Source: Daejeonella oryzae DSM 19973 (GTDB taxonomy: Bacteria > Bacteroidota > Bacteroidia > Sphingobacteriales > Sphingobacteriaceae). From it: a DNA stretch of 64,000 nt. Under the pieces are notes generated by a model. It made no database searches and had not been told where the DNA came from. It saw only the letters and a program-made list of their open reading frames with translations. The stretch covers positions 310,001 to 374,000 of the forward strand of contig NZ_AUHA01000003.1 in NCBI RefSeq assembly GCF_000422945.1. The letters are read 5' to 3'. Each line of letters opens with the position of its first letter. Within the stretch, counting starts at the first letter, position 1. Of the stretch, positions 25,552 through 34,452 are shown piece after piece. Position numbers and translations under genes: made by a program.

Positions 25552-27451
25552 CAGTTTGGCTTTTCCATTGTGTGTGAAAATATTGGCCCGCAGGCTGATC
25601 TTTACGCTGGTAAGTATGCGCCCCAAAGTAATCTCTCTGGGCCTGAATTAAATTAGCTCCGGATTCTGCAGTTGTATAACTGAGAAAATAATTAAGAGCA
25701 GCTGATAAAACGGGTAACGCAAATCCATTCTGCAAACCTTGTGCTGTACAGTAAGAAAGGTCGTGCTGCCAGGTTTTCATTTTTGGAACGATATGCGTTG
25801 AACAAAGAATAGTTTCAGCAGTCTTAAATACTTCCACTAATTCTTCCATAAGTTCTGAGCGGATAATGCATCCATTACTCCAGATGCGGGCGATTTCAGA
25901 AAAATTAAGTTGCCATTGATGATGGTCAGAAGCCTGGCGCATCAGGTTAAAACCAATGTCGTGATTGATGATGCGTACCGCCTGATAGGCATTTCTAAGT
26001 CTGCTTATAAATTCTTCTGAATTTGCCGGAGGAATGATATTTTCACGTGCATATAAATTTGCTGCCCGGACTCTTTTTTCTTTTAGTGCCGACAGAAATC
26101 TGGCCATGACTGCCTCAGAGAGCGAACTATATGGAACTCCATATTCCAGAGCTGCTGTTACTGAAAGACCGCCGGTTCCTTTTTGTTCGGCCTGATCCAG
26201 AATCTGGTCAAGAAGCAATCCATCTCCCTCTTTCTTTTGCAGGATATCGATTGTTATTTCCAGGAGGTAACTTCCTGTATCATCTGATTGCCAGGTTTTT
26301 AAAATTTCTGAAATTTCTTTGGCAGATAATTTTAGAAAATTAAGCATCAGGAAATATACTTCAGATAAAGCCTGCATTTCGGCATATTCTATTCCGTTGT
26401 GTACCATTTTTACAAAGTGACCTGCACCGCCCGAACCGATATATGATGAACATGCTTTCCCGTTTTTATCTTTTGCCGAAATCAGATCCAGATATTTTGA
26501 AACACTTATGTAAGCTTTTGAAGAACCACCGGGCATAATAGAAGGACCTTTTCGGGCGCCTTCTTCTCCTCCGGAAATCCCTGTTCCCAGAAAATGAATA
26601 TTTATATGCTCAAGCAGTTGCGCCCGGAGTGAGGTGTCTTTATAAAAAGAATTGCCGCCGTCAATGATCACATCATTTGCTTCCAGAAAAGGAATAAGTT
26701 CTTCAATCTGGCTGTCAACTGCTCCGGCATAAATCATTAATAGAATTTTGCGGGGTTTCTCCAGTGATTGAACGAAGTCTTCCAGCTTATCAAAACCTTT
26801 AAGGTTTTTAAAGCTGGGATTGTCAGCAATAAATTTACCAGCTATTTCTTCTTCCTTTCCGGGGATATGCCGGTTGTAAACAGATACAGTCACATTTTTA
26901 TCGGCAAGATTTAGAGCCAGACTTTTGCCCATTACACCCAGGCCAATCAGGCCAAATTCGGAAGTAGATTTCATTTGATTCATTTTAATCAGGATTTCCT
27001 GAACGATCTGATCCGGATTTAAAGCAATATCGAAATGTAAACCATAATCTGGTTTTTCAAGTGTTTCGAGTTGTGAATCCAGCAGAGTGGAAGTCATAAA
27101 ATGTGCTTTCCGATTCTGTAATCTTTTCAGAATGATATCACGTGAACCGTCGAGAAAGATCCAGGTGATTTGGGGCACGCATTGCAAAATTTTACGATAA
27201 CTTTCCTTTAATGCAGAACATGCTAACACGGCACCACCGGTTTGTTCCCATTTCCGGATATTTGCTGCAAGATCATTCAACCAGGGCAGGCGATCTTCAT
27301 CGGTAAGAGAAATACCGGCTTTCATTTTTTCAATATTGGCTTTCGGATGAAAATTATCCGCATCCTGAAAAGGTAATCCCAGTTGTGCAGCAAGCTTTTG
27401 ACCTACGGTAGTTTTGCCGCAGCCCGAAACTCCCATTAAGATCAAAATCAT
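25544..27451 (-). CDS. Gluconokinase / 6-phosphogluconate dehydrogenase fusion
   Basis: A 635-residue bifunctional protein. Residues 1-160 are gluconokinase: MGVSGCGKTTVGQKLA (P-loop), FQDADNFHPKANIEKM and VLACSALKESYR. Residues about 163-635 are a full-length 6-phosphogluconate dehydrogenase: EFGLIGLGVMGKSLALNL (NADP fold), DGGNSFYKDT, LGTGISGGEEGARKG and VKMVHNGIEYAEMQ with the catalytic Lys. The protein would phosphorylate gluconate and then convert the product to ribulose 5-phosphate, the whole entry into the pentose phosphate pathway, right next to its permease. There is no stop or frameshift between the halves. Confidence 0.93.
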   Translation of the reverse strand: MILILMGVSGCGKTTVGQKLAAQLGLPFQDADNFHPKANIEKMKAGISLTDEDRLPWLNDLAANIRKWEQTGGAVLACSALKESYRKILQCVPQITWIFLDGSRDIILKRLQNRKAHFMTSTLLDSQLETLEKPDYGLHFDIALNPDQIVQEILIKMNQMKSTSEFGLIGLGVMGKSLALNLADKNVTVSVYNRHIPGKEEEIAGKFIADNPSFKNLKGFDKLEDFVQSLEKPRKILLMIYAGAVDSQIEELIPFLEANDVIIDGGNSFYKDTSLRAQLLEHINIHFLGTGISGGEEGARKGPSIMPGGSSKAYISVSKYLDLISAKDKNGKACSSYIGSGGAGHFVKMVHNGIEYAEMQALSEVYFLMLNFLKLSAKEISEILKTWQSDDTGSYLLEITIDILQKKEGDGLLLDQILDQAEQKGTGGLSVTAALEYGVPYSSLSEAVMARFLSALKEKRVRAANLYARENIIPPANSEEFISRLRNAYQAVRIINHDIGFNLMRQASDHHQWQLNFSEIARIWSNGCIIRSELMEELVEVFKTAETILCSTHIVPKMKTWQHDLSYCTAQGLQNGFALPVLSAALNYFLSYTTAESGANLIQAQRDYFGAHTYQRKDQPAGQYFHTQWKSQTDD

Positions 27452-27580
27452 TTATGAAAGTAATATTTTTCCGGAAAGAATTTAAGAATGAAAACAGGGG
27501 TGGAGCAAAAAAACGGATTTACAGTAAAAGATCATTATCTCCTCTGCTGACTATTCTATAAAATATCTGAACTGATATTG

Positions 27581-28087
27581 TTAAACTGTAATTTGAAAAA
27601 GGCTAAGCGAAAGTCCTTCATAATGTTTTGGAAGGCCCTCTGTGCTTTCCATTTTGGTTAATCCCATGTATTGGAAACCGCAGCTTTCGTAATATTTCTT
27701 TAATTTCTCATTATCACCCCAGGTATCCATCCGTATGAATTTCTTATCCAGACTTTTTGCATAGCCGGGAGCCCATTTTACGATCTCTTTAACGTAGGAT
27801 CCACCTCTGAATTTCGGATTAGTTACTATGCGATGTATATAAATGGAAGGATCTGAATCTTTTTCCTTCCAGATTAGCGGATCGTTAAATGTTATTGCAA
27901 ATATGCATGCAATTTCACCTTTGTCTACTATTTTAAACTGCCGGTTTTCCCTGATTTCTTTCTCGATTAAATGTTGATCAAATCCCTGCCATTGCTTACT
28001 TAAAACTTGTTTTTGAAATACAACGGCCGCATCATATAAATTAAAAATGCTGTTCAGATCGTTAATGGTACTGTTAGCAATAAGCAT
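27581..28087 (-). CDS. GNAT family N-acetyltransferase
   Basis: About 168 residues starting MLIANSTINDLNSIF. An ATG 33 bp further out would lie upstream of the likely promoter, so it is rejected. The GNAT core is visible: IACIFAITF, IYIHRIVTNPKFRGGSYVKEIV with the R-x-x-G-x acetyl-CoA loop slightly altered, KKFIRMDTWGDNEKLKKYYESCGFQYMG. The substrate is unknown. It is a single gene with a strong promoter-like element immediately upstream that overlaps an inverted repeat. Confidence 0.82.
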   Translation of the reverse strand: MLIANSTINDLNSIFNLYDAAVVFQKQVLSKQWQGFDQHLIEKEIRENRQFKIVDKGEIACIFAITFNDPLIWKEKDSDPSIYIHRIVTNPKFRGGSYVKEIVKWAPGYAKSLDKKFIRMDTWGDNEKLKKYYESCGFQYMGLTKMESTEGLPKHYEGLSLSLFQITV

Positions 28088-28106
28088 AGGGAATGGGATT
28101 ATACAG

Positions 28107-28151
28107 CAAATATATAGCAATCAAATTCAGGGGTAAAATTCAATTGCTATA
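28107..28151 (-). promoter_or_regulatory. Promoter -7 element with overlapping 9-bp inverted repeat
   Basis: The minus strand reads TATATTTG (28114-28107), a perfect -7 consensus about 20 bases before the GNAT start. Overlapping it, TATAGCAAT (28113-28121) and ATTGCTATA (28143-28151) form a perfect inverted repeat with a 21-bp spacer, placed like an operator. Confidence 0.5.
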
Positions 28152-28202
28152 CATTGCGCTGATTTTAGAGTCAGCTACTATTCTGCGACAAGGAAATTAA
28201 AT

Positions 28203-29543
28203 TTATTTAACTTTCTTACCGACAGTATTTCTTCCTCCCTGAATCAAAATCAGTTCTTTTACTTTGCCATTATCATCCTTTTTGAACTCGATCTCGGCAT
28301 CTACAACTTTCAGGAAAAACAGATTTTCTTTTTGAGCAAACAGTTGAGATTTTTGCTGGGAAGTGGGCTGACCAAACAAGGAACCATTCTCTAGAGTAAT
28401 GGTAATAGAGAATTCCGGACTTAATTCATACACACCGGGATAATTTTTTAAAATATCAGTACTGAGGGAAATCTCTTTTTTTGCCTCTGGCAATTTATAG
28501 GGCTTTTCGTAAAGTATCGCTAATCCGTCTTTGGTAATATGTCCGAGATTGGAATTTCCAAAATTATTAAGCATGACGATGAAAATATCGTCTTCTGTAA
28601 CTCTGGCAACATTAGATGTGAACCCAAATATTCCGCCTCCATGGCTAATTAACCTTTTGCCATAAATACTATCAATTCCCCAGCCGTAGCCGTATTTATT
28701 TAAATAAGGAGTATATGCTTTATCAATAGAATTCTTAGAAACTATTTCATTGCTCATTAAGCCTTTATGCCATTTATACAAATCAGCAGTAGTGCTGTAA
28801 ATTGCACCGGCTGCATACGAGACCGTAGAATCTACAATTGTGGCCGGGATATTTCCATTTTGAGAAATAGAGAAATAGCCTGTTGCTTTATCTTTGTTAT
28901 TGAAATGAGTGAAATCAAATCCGCTTGAATTCATATTCAGAGGATTAAATATTATTTCGCGGATAGCCTGTTCATAGGGCTTTTTACTCAGCTTTTGAAT
29001 TATATATCCTAACAGCATGTATCCGGAATTGGAGTAGCTCATTTTGCTCCCCGGTGCAAAATTCAGTGGTTTATTTTTGAATAGCGCAATCATTTTTTCT
29101 TCAGTAATAGGTTTTACTGCCTGTGATTGCATAAACACCGGATCATTTGTGTAATTAAATATACCCGATGTATGTGTTAAAAGATGTTCAATGGTAATAC
29201 TGTCTCCTTTAGGGAAATCAGGGAAATACTTGCTGATCTTATCCTGTACGTTCAATTTTTTCTCTTCCTGTAATTTTAAAATTGCCGCAGCTGTAAACTG
29301 CTTGGTTACAGATCCAATCTGGTAAATAGTATTTGCATCATTAGGAATGCTATCGCTGATGCTTTTAAATCCATAGCCCTGATTTAATAATACCTTGCCA
29401 TTTTGAGCAATTAAAACGGAGCCATTAAACTTATAAAGCTTTGCATAAGCTTCGAATAATTCTTTTAGTTTTTGCTCTTTTTGCTGTGCATACAGCATTG
29501 AGGTAAATCCCGTCAGGAATAATAGAATGATCAATTTTTTCAT
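28203..29543 (-). CDS. Secreted serine hydrolase, beta-lactamase class C / PBP family
   Basis: A 446-residue protein with signal peptide ending at SMLYAQQ. The serine-hydrolase domain shows the SxxK motif in IGSVTKQFTAAA, the YxN motif in MSYSNSGYMLLG and HGGG in LISHGGGIFGF. A C-terminal beta-barrel-like domain (YPGVYELSPEFSITI, GSLFGQPT) is of the DUF3471 type that often follows. The likely role is D-amino-acid peptide or ester hydrolysis in the periplasm; the substrate is not determinable. Confidence 0.9.
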   Translation of the reverse strand: MKKLIILLFLTGFTSMLYAQQKEQKLKELFEAYAKLYKFNGSVLIAQNGKVLLNQGYGFKSISDSIPNDANTIYQIGSVTKQFTAAAILKLQEEKKLNVQDKISKYFPDFPKGDSITIEHLLTHTSGIFNYTNDPVFMQSQAVKPITEEKMIALFKNKPLNFAPGSKMSYSNSGYMLLGYIIQKLSKKPYEQAIREIIFNPLNMNSSGFDFTHFNNKDKATGYFSISQNGNIPATIVDSTVSYAAGAIYSTTADLYKWHKGLMSNEIVSKNSIDKAYTPYLNKYGYGWGIDSIYGKRLISHGGGIFGFTSNVARVTEDDIFIVMLNNFGNSNLGHITKDGLAILYEKPYKLPEAKKEISLSTDILKNYPGVYELSPEFSITITLENGSLFGQPTSQQKSQLFAQKENLFFLKVVDAEIEFKKDDNGKVKELILIQGGRNTVGKKVK

Positions 29544-29644
29544 AGCTAAGCTGATTTAAGTATTCTGATCTATATGACTGGTATATTGACAGATATGTTA
29601 CACTTAAGCAATTTTGGTACTTAAAAGAATTCGGATTTTGTCTC

Positions 29645-29673
29645 AAAAAAAAAGCTCCGTAAAACGGAGCTTT
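29645..29673 (-). terminator. Rho-independent terminator
   Basis: On the minus strand a 10-bp stem AAAGCTCCGT / ACGGAGCTTT with a three-base loop runs into a tract of at least six T. It ends the small YtxH-like gene, 19 bp beyond its stop codon. Confidence 0.88.
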
Positions 29674-29691
29674 CAAATAATTTATAAAAGA

Positions 29692-29937
29692 TTAAAAACT
29701 ATCATTTACAGGCGTGTTACCGGCAAACGTTTCCTTTTTATTCTCCCTGAATTGATCTTTCTTTTCATTAAATTGATCTACCTTTTCAGAGCCGAATTTT
29801 TTTGCTTTTTCCATCCATTCCGGTGCTTTATCTTTTATTTCATCTACTAATGAAGTTCCGTCTGGTCTTTTCTTGGTTATATAATTGATGCCTGCAACTA
29901 CTGCTGCACCAATAAGAAGATTTTTAAATAAGCTCAT
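29692..29937 (-). CDS. Small YtxH-like membrane-associated protein
   Basis: An 81-residue protein. MSLFKNLLIGAAVVAGINYIT is a short membrane segment with Gly/Ala, followed by a highly charged, probably coiled region rich in Lys, Glu and Phe (WMEKAKKFGSEKVDQFNEKK). This is the layout of YtxH-type general-stress proteins. It is followed by a strong terminator, so it is expressed as a single unit. Confidence 0.65.
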   Translation of the reverse strand: MSLFKNLLIGAAVVAGINYITKKRPDGTSLVDEIKDKAPEWMEKAKKFGSEKVDQFNEKKDQFRENKKETFAGNTPVNDSF

Positions 29938-30116
29938 AATTTCTAATATTTAAGTTGATGTATAGAATTCTAACATCACCTGAGCTAAAAAGTTGAGAAA
30001 ATTTTTATTTAATCATAAAGTTCAGGATGCAGGAAAAGAAATCATCCATCTGAGGAACTTTATAGAAAGTCGCGGAAAGAGCTAAATGGAAAGGTAAGTA
30101 TGAGCAAATAAATATA

Positions 30117-30145
30117 GCAGACTTCAGATTAGAACCGAAGTCTGC
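30117..30145 (-). terminator. Terminator hairpin after the cold-shock gene
   Basis: A perfect 9-bp stem GCAGACTTC / GAAGTCTGC with an 11-base loop. On the minus strand it is followed by TATATTTATTT, and it sits 35 bp beyond the cold-shock gene stop. Confidence 0.7.
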
Positions 30146-30179
30146 AGATTATTTGTTGTAGCCAAAAGAAATCAGGCGT

Positions 30180-30635
30180 TTATTTTACTTTTTTAACGTT
30201 TACAGCGTTTGGTCCTTTTTGACCCTGCTCCACCTCAAAAGTTACTTTGTCATTTTCTTTAACAGGATCAACAAGTCCGTTGATGTGAACAAACACACTT
30301 TCCTGAGTTGTGAGGTCTTTAATAAAACCGTAACCTTTAGATTCGTTGAAGAAAGTTATGCTTCCCGTTCTTGGACCTTCTTCTTGTTCCGAAGGATCCT
30401 GCTTGGCAATACCTATCTGAATATCTTCAGAATTAAATTTCTTCTTTTTGGTTGGATCCGGAGGAGTTGAAGATATATTGCCATTCTCATCAATATAAGC
30501 CATCATGTCTTCCAGACTTTTCCCTTTAACGGCAGATGCTTTACGCTCAAGCGCATTTTCTTTCTTCTCCTGCTGCTTTTTTAGCCTTTTCTTTTCTTTC
30601 TCTTTTTTATTAAATGTTTCGGTTGGTCTACCCAT
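30180..30635 (-). CDS. Cold-shock domain protein with basic N-terminal extension
   Basis: About 151 residues starting MGRPTETFNKKEKEKK. An ATG 33 bp further upstream would precede a polar stretch unlike the family and is rejected. The N-terminal half is a lysine/glutamate-rich coil. The C-terminal 65 residues are the cold-shock domain: GSITFFNESKGYGFIKD (RNP1) and SVFVHINGL (RNP2), binding single-stranded RNA or DNA. Bacteroidota commonly carry such extended CSPs. A CAAAGATC at 30666-30673 (GATCTTTG on the minus strand) may be the -7 element. Confidence 0.88.
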   Translation of the reverse strand: MGRPTETFNKKEKEKKRLKKQQEKKENALERKASAVKGKSLEDMMAYIDENGNISSTPPDPTKKKKFNSEDIQIGIAKQDPSEQEEGPRTGSITFFNESKGYGFIKDLTTQESVFVHINGLVDPVKENDKVTFEVEQGQKGPNAVNVKKVK

Positions 30636-30853
30636 AGTTTTTTCAATTTGCGATTTTGCGCACGACAAAGATCGTTATTTTGAATTGAAATCAGGCTGAT
30701 TTCAAGAAACTTATATAGTGAATTAAGGCAGTCATTTAATTTATTGCGATTTAACTCACATTTTGGTTAAATATGGCAGTACTGATTGATGCTCTGTTTA
30801 ATTAATCAGCCGTAATAACTACCTTGCACACTTTTTAGAATTAATAAGATATT

Positions 30854-31405
30854 ATGTCCATCATTCAGCATAAATTTAGGGATTACCAGGTTAACCCGGA
30901 AACGGAAATTTTAATACTGGGAACATTTACTCCCGAAAATGCCGAAGGACCTGATTTTTTTTATGGCAGAGAGCGAAATTTTTTATGGCATCTGTTGCCC
31001 ATTTGTTACGGATTGCCGGATTTAAAAGAAGCCCCGCTTGCTGAAAAAAAGGCTTTTATGGAAGAATATAAAGTTGATTTTGCCGACTTTATTCTATCAT
31101 TGAATGTGCCCGAAGGATCTGAGCAGAATGTGGATGATTCCTTTATTGACAGCCATGTAGATCAATGGAAAAATATCGGAGAAGTAATTGACTCGCTGCC
31201 AAAACTAAAGGCGGTTTATTTTACCCGCAAAACGTTTAATGGAATTCCCAATACACGGGCACATCTGGCTCTGATCAGCGATAAATGCAGGGAAAGAAAA
31301 ATCCGCCTTTGTAAACTGGAAACTCCGGCTAAATTTTTCAGCCCCGAGAAACAGCAGCAATGGATTGATACTATCGTTTTAAAAAATACCTGCCTAAAAC
31401 CTTAA
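30854..31405 (+). CDS. Uracil-DNA glycosylase superfamily-like protein
   Basis: A 183-residue protein. ILILGTFTPENAEGP near residue 20 resembles the UDG active-site loop GxxPG, followed by FFYGRERNFLWHLLP, like the segment after it in MUG-type and UDG-like proteins. The C-terminal part, IDSLPKLKAVYFTRKTF, fits the alpha/beta fold. The catalytic identity is uncertain since the usual Asp or Asn is not obvious. It may bind or remove modified bases, or be a non-repair member of the fold. It is 33 bp upstream of a small membrane gene. Confidence 0.6.
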   Translation: MSIIQHKFRDYQVNPETEILILGTFTPENAEGPDFFYGRERNFLWHLLPICYGLPDLKEAPLAEKKAFMEEYKVDFADFILSLNVPEGSEQNVDDSFIDSHVDQWKNIGEVIDSLPKLKAVYFTRKTFNGIPNTRAHLALISDKCRERKIRLCKLETPAKFFSPEKQQQWIDTIVLKNTCLKP

Positions 31406-31438
31406 TACAATTATCTGGTTTTACCGGCACGCTAAATT

Positions 31439-31756
31439 ATGCAACAGGTACTTCATTATTTTCTTCATTTTATATTCCCATCGCTGGTTGCTTTTTTCTT
31501 TTTCAGAACAGAGTGGTTAAAAATCTACCTTATTTTCTTATTAACTATGCTTGTTGATTTAGATCACCTGCTGGCATCTCCCATTTTTGATTCATGCCGA
31601 TGCAGTGTTGGTTTCCATCCGCTGCATAGTTATGCGGCAATTGCTGTTTACGTAGTTCTATTGTACTGGCCTGTTACCCGGATCGTAGCTATCGGATTAT
31701 TAATGCATATGGCCACAGATCAGATTGACTGCTTTTTCAATGCGCTGAAATGTTAA
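31439..31756 (+). CDS. Small membrane protein, DUF6122-like
   Basis: A 105-residue protein with about three transmembrane helices. MQQVLHYFLHFIFPSLVAFFF, the metal-binding-looking DLDHLLASP, a CRCSVGFHPLHSY turn and LLMHMATDQIDCF are characteristic. The conserved Asp/His pairs resemble YdjM/LexA-induced membrane hydrolases, though the family function is unknown. It follows the UDG-like gene closely in the same direction. Confidence 0.7.
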   Translation: MQQVLHYFLHFIFPSLVAFFFFRTEWLKIYLIFLLTMLVDLDHLLASPIFDSCRCSVGFHPLHSYAAIAVYVVLLYWPVTRIVAIGLLMHMATDQIDCFFNALKC

Positions 31757-31774
31757 GTTTTGTATCTGAATTAT

Positions 31775-32746
31775 TTAAATTTCAGCGTTGTATTTATTAC
31801 GATACTCCAGCGGAGACAAACCTGTAAGTCTTTTGAAAATTGTTCTGAATGATTTCACGTCCGAATAGCCTACATCACTCATTATCTCATCAATATTTTT
31901 TCTGCTCGTTTCAAAGCTTTTCTTTGCGGCTTCAATTTTTACCCGCTGGATATATTCTGAAACTGTATTGGAAGTAGCTTTTTTAAATCTTCGCTCCAGA
32001 CTGCGCCTGCCCAATGCAAACAGACCGGATAACTGGTTGACGGTTATTTTTTCCTGAAAATTTTTCTCTATAAATTCCTGTGCTTTCTTCACCTGTTCAT
32101 CCTGATGATCTCTTTGGCCTGTAAACAGAATAAATGGTGACTGGCTGTTGCGGTTTATTTCTATTGCATAATATTTCGAGCAAAGTATGGCCACCTCACG
32201 ATTAGTATATTTTTCGATCAGGTAGAGCAGCAGGTTCCAGTAAGAATTGGCTCCTCCGCTTGAATAAATCCCTTGTTCATCGGTAATAACTCTGTCGGAT
32301 ACAAGGTTTACATCCGGAAACATTTTTCTGAAATCATTGGCAGCCAGCCAGTGAGTTGCGCACTTTTTACCTTTTAATAACCCGGTAGATGCCAATATAA
32401 AAGAGCCCACACATAGGCTGGCCAACTCTGCTCCGTTTTTATAATGATGGATTATCCAGGGAAGAAAATCCCGGTTTAAACTGATTACACTTTTCATGTC
32501 TCCGTTTACGGCAGGAATAATAATCAGATCTGTTTTCTGAACGTCTTCTATAAGCAGATCCGGATACACTTTAAAAAGTCGGTTGTAAACCTGGGGCTCA
32601 GGGCTCAGACCAACCAGCTGCAAATGAAACAGGGGCGGTTTTCCCATGCTTTTTAAAAAGTCGTTGGTTTTGTTAAATAAAGTATAAGGACCTTCAATGC
32701 AGCTTAATGCTGCGGCGCCTTTTGGCAGAAGCACAGAAATATGTTT
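31775..32746 (-). CDS. GlxA family transcriptional regulator (DJ-1/PfpI-AraC)
   Basis: About 323 residues from MKHISVLLPKGAAAL. An upstream start would add 11 residues of no family likeness. Residues 1-190 are a class I glutamine-amidotransferase/DJ-1-like domain: DLIIIPAVNGD, ASLCVGSFILASTGLL with the nucleophile-elbow Cys, THW, SSGGANSYWNLLLYLIE. The C terminus is an AraC/XylS double helix-turn-helix: LSGLFALGRRSLERRFKK and DVGYSDVKSFRTIFKRLTGLSPLEYR. It probably senses a small metabolite and controls nearby detoxification genes such as the divergent DinB gene. Confidence 0.9.
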   Translation of the reverse strand, partial: KHISVLLPKGAAALSCIEGPYTLFNKTNDFLKSMGKPPLFHLQLVGLSPEPQVYNRLFKVYPDLLIEDVQKTDLIIIPAVNGDMKSVISLNRDFLPWIIHHYKNGAELASLCVGSFILASTGLLKGKKCATHWLAANDFRKMFPDVNLVSDRVITDEQGIYSSGGANSYWNLLLYLIEKYTNREVAILCSKYYAIEINRNSQSPFILFTGQRDHQDEQVKKAQEFIEKNFQEKITVNQLSGLFALGRRSLERRFKKATSNTVSEYIQRVKIEAAKKSFETSRKNIDEIMSDVGYSDVKSFRTIFKRLTGLSPLEYRNKYNAEI

Positions 32747-32954
32747 CATGAGGTTATATCTACAATAAATAATAAACACTTATAATATGAAAAGACAATC
32801 CATAGAAACTGTTGCTTAACCAGTGAAAAAGCTCTCCATGCATTAAAATTAAAATTAAATATTGTCGCAATCAACACCCTAGATTGCCGTATTTACACCC
32901 TCTATAATTGCGTGTTCATCTGTAAATTAGATCATCGAATTAAATTCTTTTGAT

Positions 32955-33452
32955 ATGGAAACAATTACAGCTGTTAGCAGGATGCACTCTCATATTATTT
33001 TATATGATATGCATTCCAGGTATTTGATAAGTGCTCTTGATGGAATCTCTGATTCCGATGCACATCAGCGGTTGAATACAAAAGCGAATCATATTGCCTG
33101 GCTTACAGGCAGTTTGGTTCAGGAACGGTATGAGCTTGCAGCTCTGTTTGGAAGCACCTTAAAACAGCAGGCGTTCGATCTTTTTAAGGATCATCAGGGC
33201 ATTCTGGATAATATAACCTATCCGCCATTGTCGCAATTTAAGGATGACTGGGAAAAGATAAGTCCGGTTTTAAAAGATGCCTTAGTTAATGCCGGTGAAG
33301 AAAAGCTTGATAGTTCATTTGAAATGATGCCCGGAATGAAAATGACTTATTTTGAGCTCATTACCTTCACTATTTACAGGGAAGCCAATTGCATCGGACA
33401 AATCGCTTTATGGCGACGCTTATTAGGATATCCTGCTATGAAATATATGTAA
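32955..33452 (+). CDS. DinB-like four-helix metalloenzyme
   Basis: A 165-residue helical bundle protein: LYDMHSRYLISALDGISD, ANHIAWLTGSLVQERYELA with a metal-site His, and TIYREANCIGQIALWRRLLGY. DinB-like proteins bind a metal through three His residues and often act as thiol transferases (for example bacillithiol S-transferases). Here the classic C-terminal HxxxH is altered to RxxNxxGQ, so activity is uncertain. It starts 208 bp from the divergent GlxA-type regulator. Confidence 0.72.
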   Translation: METITAVSRMHSHIILYDMHSRYLISALDGISDSDAHQRLNTKANHIAWLTGSLVQERYELAALFGSTLKQQAFDLFKDHQGILDNITYPPLSQFKDDWEKISPVLKDALVNAGEEKLDSSFEMMPGMKMTYFELITFTIYREANCIGQIALWRRLLGYPAMKYM

Positions 33453-33474
33453 ATAAATATATACTGATTTCCTT

Positions 33475-33657
33475 ATGGATTATGGAAAAGAAAATTTTTC
33501 TATGAGTATTAACTCACCTAAACAAAAAGGTTGGGATGTTCTCAGCATACAAGTTATAGAAAATGGACAAGTGATGAATTTGAATAAACCGTACCAAGCT
33601 ATGTCATTCAAGTATTCTGGTGTTGTAAAGTATGGAGTAGAGGATATGGAAAAGTGA
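33475..33657 (+). CDS. Small hypothetical reading frame, possibly a gene fragment
   Basis: A 60-residue frame (MDYGKENFSMSINSPKQ ... YSGVVKYGVEDMEK) ending in two consecutive stops. The following frame at 33670-33807 is in the same phase, so the two could be halves of one decayed gene. No family recognised. Confidence 0.35.
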   Translation: MDYGKENFSMSINSPKQKGWDVLSIQVIENGQVMNLNKPYQAMSFKYSGVVKYGVEDMEK

Positions 33658-33669
33658 TGATGTGAAAAA

Positions 33670-33807
33670 ATGGGCGGGATCAACGGACAATTATCGGCTT
33701 CAATGAAAGATGAGATTAGGTCTTTGGTAGTAGAGTTTAAAGATTACTTCTTGGAGACCCGGCCTAAAGCATTAGAACAGGTTAAAGTTTTGTCAGAGCA
33801 TAACTAA
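33670..33807 (+). pseudogene. Small reading frame, possible C-terminal remnant
   Basis: 45 residues beginning MGGINGQLSASMKDEIR and ending VKVLSEHN, in phase with the preceding 60-residue frame but separated by TGATGA. The helical, amphipathic composition looks protein-like. It ends 11 bp before the VOC gene. No family recognised. Confidence 0.3.
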
Positions 33808-33818
33808 GAATAAAATCG

Positions 33819-34361
33819 ATGGAAACAATCACCACAGCAAAAATTTCAGGGCCAGAAGTTAAAGAAGACACTTCCTCTGTCAAAGTTCAGAAAATCACAC
33901 CTTTTCTTTGGTTTGATGGCCAAGCAGAAGAAGCTATGAAATTCTACACCTCAATTTTCAAGAATTCAAAAGTTGTGAAAATAAGTCGCTATGGAGAAGC
34001 CGGCCCGGGACCTAAGGGCTCGATAATGTCGGCAATTTTCCAGCTTGATGGACAAGAGTTCTATGCGTTAAATGGAGGTCCCATGTTTTCCTTTTCTCCG
34101 GCCATATCGTTTTTTGTCAAATGTGAAACCCAGCAGGAGGTTGATGAATTCTGGGAGAAACTTTCTGAAGGTGGTAATGTGCAGCAATGTGGCTGGCTAC
34201 AGGATAAATTTGGTATTTCTTGGCAAATTATTCCAAATGCTTTAGGAGAAATGTTGAATGACCCGGATCCTGTAAAATCACAAAATGTTATGAATGCCAT
34301 GCTTAAAATGAAGAAGATTGATATAAAAGGATTAAAAGAGGCATATCTGCAAGGATCATAA
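33819..34361 (+). CDS. VOC family protein, PhnB / 3-demethylubiquinone-methyltransferase-like
   Basis: A 180-residue protein. After a 25-residue polar lead, the PhnB-type VOC fold begins with ITPFLWFDGQAEEAMKFYTSIF and runs through GSIMSAIFQLDGQEFYALNGG, AISFFVKC, EFWEKLSEGGNVQQCGWLQDKFGISWQIIP and MNAMLKMKKIDIKGLKEAY. Such proteins are metal-binding dimers; most are of unknown substrate. A related VOC fragment lies immediately downstream at 34453-34599. Confidence 0.88.
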   Translation: METITTAKISGPEVKEDTSSVKVQKITPFLWFDGQAEEAMKFYTSIFKNSKVVKISRYGEAGPGPKGSIMSAIFQLDGQEFYALNGGPMFSFSPAISFFVKCETQQEVDEFWEKLSEGGNVQQCGWLQDKFGISWQIIPNALGEMLNDPDPVKSQNVMNAMLKMKKIDIKGLKEAYLQGS

Positions 34362-34452
34362 AACAAATAGTAATCTTAAAATCGAATTCAAACCATGTTT
34401 AAATTCAATCCTGATTTAAGCTTTTAATTTTTATAAGTCGGTTATTTGGCAG

